The notes under the pieces: generated by a model
What the model was told of the DNA's origin: nothing
Seen by the model: the letters and a program-made list of their open reading frames with translations, nothing else
Database searches by the model: none
Made by a program: the position numbers and the translations under genes
In this document: positions 61,425 through 64,000 of the stretch, one piece after another
Layout: each line of letters starts with the position of its first letter
Position numbering within the stretch: position 1 is the first letter of the stretch
Assembly (NCBI RefSeq): GCF_004345645.1
Contig: NZ_SLWS01000004.1
Location: 558,001 to 622,000, forward strand
Direction of reading: 5' to 3'
Source: Actinocrispum wychmicini
GTDB lineage: Bacteria; Actinomycetota; Actinomycetes; Mycobacteriales; Pseudonocardiaceae
Length of the DNA: 64,000 nt

Positions 61425-62902
61425 ACGATCGGGCCGTGCGGGTCGGCCATCGGGCCGTGCCTGGTGAGTTCGTCCCATGCCCGGGTCAGTCGCGAGATGA
61501 CCTCGGTGAACACTTCTTCGGGGAAGGTGAAGGGCAGCCGGATGAAGGAGTCGAACTCGTCGCCGCTGTCCGTGGTTGATCCGGGCACGACCTCCACGCC
61601 GTGCCGTACGGCGATGGCCGCGAACGCGCGGGCGTCGGCGCCGGGCAGTTCGATCCACAGTGCTGGTCCGCCGTCCGGCACTCTCCAACGCCAGGACGGC
61701 AGTTGGGTGCGTAGCAGTTCGGTGGCGTGGGCCAGGCGATGCCGCCTGAGCTGGTGTCGGCGGTCGGCGAGTTCGCCGACGCGGGGGAGGAGCCGGGCGG
61801 CGAGCGCCTGATCGAGGACTGGGCTGCCGAGGTCGGCCAGGGCTTTGAGCCGGGTGAGCCGATCCGTGATCTCGATCGGCGCCCGGACCCAACCGACCCG
61901 CAGTCCGCCCCAGATGGTTTTCGCGAGCCCGCCGACGGTCAGGGTCTCCGCGGCGCCGGTGCCGTGCGCGGCCACCGGAGCGGGCAGGGCGGTGGGGTGA
62001 CCGATGTGGGATATGTCCTCCAGCACCGGAACGCGGTGCCGGTCGCACAACGCGGCCACCTGCCGGCGGCGCGCGGCCGACATCAGGGTGCCGGTCGGAT
62101 TGTGGAAGGCGGGCATGACGAACAGCAGGTCGGGCTGGGTGCCGGTGATGGCCGAGGCGAGTACGTCGGCCTGGATGCCCTCCTCGTCCAGCGGAACACC
62201 GACCAGCCGGGCGCCCGCCGCCCGGAAGATGTCGAGGCATCCCGGCCAGCTCGGCGACTCGACCAGGACCACGGCGCCTCGACGCAGGTAGAGCTGGGTG
62301 GCGAGGCCGATGGCCTGGGTCGCGCCGGTGGTGGCCAGCACCTGCGCCGGGGTGGTCGGCAGGCCGGACCGACAGTAGTACTCCGCGATCGCGGTACGCA
62401 GCTCCGGCAGCCCGTGCGGGTGGTATCCGGCGTCCCGCAGGAGCCGTGGCAGGTCGGTCCGGGCCAGGTCGACGAGTTCGTCGGCGAGTTCGGACGTGCC
62501 GTCGTCCACCGCGTACGCCAACGAGATGATGTCCGGCGGCCGGTCCACCAGCCGTTGGAGCAGCGCGGTCGCCTGGCCGCCGGCCACCCGCCCGTCGGTT
62601 TGGTCGGCGCCCCTGCCCGGCGCGGCGGCGACCGTCGTGCCGCTGCCGTGCCTGCTGGTGACCAAGCCTCGGCCGCGCAGTTCGTCGTAGGCCGCGACGA
62701 CCGTGGAGCGGCTCAGCGCGAGCGCGCCGGCGAAGGCCCGCTCGGCTGGCAGCCGGTCGCCACGGCCGAGAAGTCCAGTGTGGATGGCCGACGCGAGGGC
62801 GTCCGCGAGGGTCCGGTAGCGAGGACCAGGCGCAGCCGCCCAGTCACCGAGGGCGTCCGCGAGTTCGGCTACCCGACCCTTTCGGTCCACTTTGGCCTCC
62901 AT
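61421..62902 (-). CDS. MocR-type GntR regulator with aminotransferase domain
   Basis: The 493-residue protein has an N-terminal GntR winged helix (YRTLADALASAIHTGLLGRGDRLPAERAF and LSRSTVVAAYDELRGRG) and a fold-type I aminotransferase domain with PLP lysine in GGLAKTIWGGLRVGW, VMPAFHNPTGT and the aspartate of VLEDISHIG. MocR proteins sense PLP or amino-acid conjugates. It is divergent from the DUF885 gene with a 12-base palindrome between. ATG 62902 is used. Confidence 0.93.
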   Translation of the reverse strand: MEAKVDRKGRVAELADALGDWAAAPGPRYRTLADALASAIHTGLLGRGDRLPAERAFAGALALSRSTVVAAYDELRGRGLVTSRHGSGTTVAAAPGRGADQTDGRVAGGQATALLQRLVDRPPDIISLAYAVDDGTSELADELVDLARTDLPRLLRDAGYHPHGLPELRTAIAEYYCRSGLPTTPAQVLATTGATQAIGLATQLYLRRGAVVLVESPSWPGCLDIFRAAGARLVGVPLDEEGIQADVLASAITGTQPDLLFVMPAFHNPTGTLMSAARRRQVAALCDRHRVPVLEDISHIGHPTALPAPVAAHGTGAAETLTVGGLAKTIWGGLRVGWVRAPIEITDRLTRLKALADLGSPVLDQALAARLLPRVGELADRRHQLRRHRLAHATELLRTQLPSWRWRVPDGGPALWIELPGADARAFAAIAVRHGVEVVPGSTTDSGDEFDSFIRLPFTFPEEVFTEVISRLTRAWDELTRHGPMADPHGPIV

Positions 62903-62929
62903 TGGCACTCCCTCTGCAGGTCAGTGCCG

Positions 62930-62941
62930 GTCAAGCTTGAC
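62930..62941. promoter_or_regulatory. Perfect palindrome between MocR and DUF885 genes
   Basis: GTCAAGCTTGAC is a symmetric 12-mer immediately upstream of the ATG at 62944. A MocR operator is likely, given the divergent arrangement. Confidence 0.55.
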
Positions 62942-62943
62942 GT

Positions 62944-64000
62944 ATGACCAACCACTTGTCGACTGGACCGGTCCAGTTGACCGACCAGCGCCTCAGGGCG
63001 GTCTGTGATCTCTCGATCGCCGACGCCCGCCAGTTCTCCGGCTTGCATGGGTACGACGGCGTTGTGCAGGACCTGTCGCCCACCGGAGTCAAGGCTGGGC
63101 TGGCCGCGTTGGCATCGGCCGCTTCGGCTCCGCAGTCGGACCCGCATGACGAGGCCCAGCTAGCTGCCGCGGTCACCGCGACCACGGCCCGCTTCGGCGA
63201 GTTGGAGCTGCACCGGGTGAATCCGATGTGGCACATCCTCAATCTCGATGTGTCCTGCTACGACCGCGAATACGCGCCAGCGGCCGAGCGCGCGGCCGCC
63301 CGTGACCGGCATGTGGCGCAGTGGCCGGACGCCGTCGACGGTGCCATCGAGTCCCTTGACCGGCCCCCCGCCGCAGTCGCTGACGCGGCCCTGCCTCTTG
63401 CCCGCGGGCTGGCCAGTTTCCTCGGCCCCGACGAGGAAACCGCGCGAGCGGCCCACGCACGTCTCATTCGTTTCCTGGAACACAGCGCCGAGCACGGCGA
63501 TCCGGACCCTGGGATGGGCGCCACCGCGTTCGAGCGCCTGCTCGCCACATCCGAGGCGTGTTCGTTGTCCGTCAACCAACTCGCCGCGCGGGCCGAGGCG
63601 GAATGCCAACGGATGCAAGAGCTTCTGGACGACGCCTGTCGTCGTGTGGACAACACCGCACCCGCGGCCGCCACGATCGCGGCCCTGCGGGCCGATCACC
63701 CCACGGCGGACACGCTGGTACCGACGTTCTCCGCCGCGATGGCCGAGGCAATCGCCTGGACCACCGAGAGCGGCCTGTTCCCTGAGGTGGACGGCGTGTG
63801 CGAGGTCGCCGTCATGCCGGAGTCCCAGCGATGGGCGGCGGCGGGCCTGTTCGGCGCCGCACCCAATGAGCCCGATGCGCCGAGCCGATTCTACGTGACG
63901 CCACCGGACCCGGCATTGTCCACTGAGGACCAGGAACGCTGGCTGGCGTCGTACTTCAACCGGGCCACCCTGCCGGTGATGACCATCCACGAGGTGTCAC
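62944..64000 (+). CDS. DUF885 family protein (N-terminal part)
   Basis: The open frame covers the first 352 residues and continues past the right edge. The sequence is alpha-helical, and its last visible residues, TIHEVS, match the start of the HExxPGH metal motif of the DUF885 putative metallopeptidase family. The spacing from the start to this motif is right for the family. No signal peptide is seen. It is divergent from the MocR regulator, which probably controls it. Confidence 0.8.
   Translation, partial: MTNHLSTGPVQLTDQRLRAVCDLSIADARQFSGLHGYDGVVQDLSPTGVKAGLAALASAASAPQSDPHDEAQLAAAVTATTARFGELELHRVNPMWHILNLDVSCYDREYAPAAERAAARDRHVAQWPDAVDGAIESLDRPPAAVADAALPLARGLASFLGPDEETARAAHARLIRFLEHSAEHGDPDPGMGATAFERLLATSEACSLSVNQLAARAEAECQRMQELLDDACRRVDNTAPAAATIAALRADHPTADTLVPTFSAAMAEAIAWTTESGLFPEVDGVCEVAVMPESQRWAAAGLFGAAPNEPDAPSRFYVTPPDPALSTEDQERWLASYFNRATLPVMTIHEVS

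Overview
The window is GC-rich actinomycete DNA with short gaps, many 4-nt stop/start overlaps, GTG starts and typical actinobacterial families (HxlR, SARP, MocR, LLM flavoproteins, two-component pairs). The 5' part of clpC at the left edge suggests a chromosomal site. I favour a filamentous genus of the Pseudonocardiales type, but nothing in the sequence proves the genus.

Positions 1033-28423 look like a biosynthetic gene cluster. Its core is the leftward operon 25560-15847, unbL-unbV-unbU-pksE-thioesterase, the five-gene cassette diagnostic of enediyne polyketides. Opposite it lie a cysteine desulfurase and a cystathionine/methionine gamma-lyase-type enzyme (25923-28423). To the left are three SAM methyltransferases, a homocysteine S-methyltransferase-like protein, a P450, a probable non-heme iron enzyme with a 2-His-1-carboxylate motif, a thioredoxin-fold DUF899 protein, a class V PLP enzyme, a beta-propeller protein, two solute-binding proteins without signal peptides, two EF-hand proteins and two paralogous HxlR regulators. 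The concentration of sulfur and methyl-transfer genes suggests a sulfur-bearing, possibly methyl-polysulfide, enediyne-like product. A 12-base element, TAACTTCAGAAA, recurs at three promoters of the cluster, one copy carrying a single-base insertion.

Positions 28685-41014 are ordinary accessory genes: a flavin reductase-like protein, a DUF4097 protein, two NarL-type two-component systems, an MMPL exporter, a secreted SgcJ/EcaC-like protein, a hydrolase, a MerR regulator and a secreted serine hydrolase.

Positions 41073-51003 form a peptide-uptake and hydrolysis locus: a complete Dpp-type ABC transporter in two divergent arms, an M19 dipeptidase, an M24-fold hydrolase that has lost metal ligands, an alpha/beta hydrolase and a double-module Lrp regulator.

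Positions 51000-55871 are a compact four-gene operon encoding a CHAT protease-like protein, a TPR protein and two unknown proteins, a candidate signalling or defence module. Positions 55961-64000 hold a two-domain membrane protein, an LLM oxidoreductase, a secreted PASTA protein, a SARP-NB-ARC-TPR regulator, a MocR regulator and the start of a DUF885 protein. I saw no tRNA, rRNA, CRISPR array or insertion sequence.
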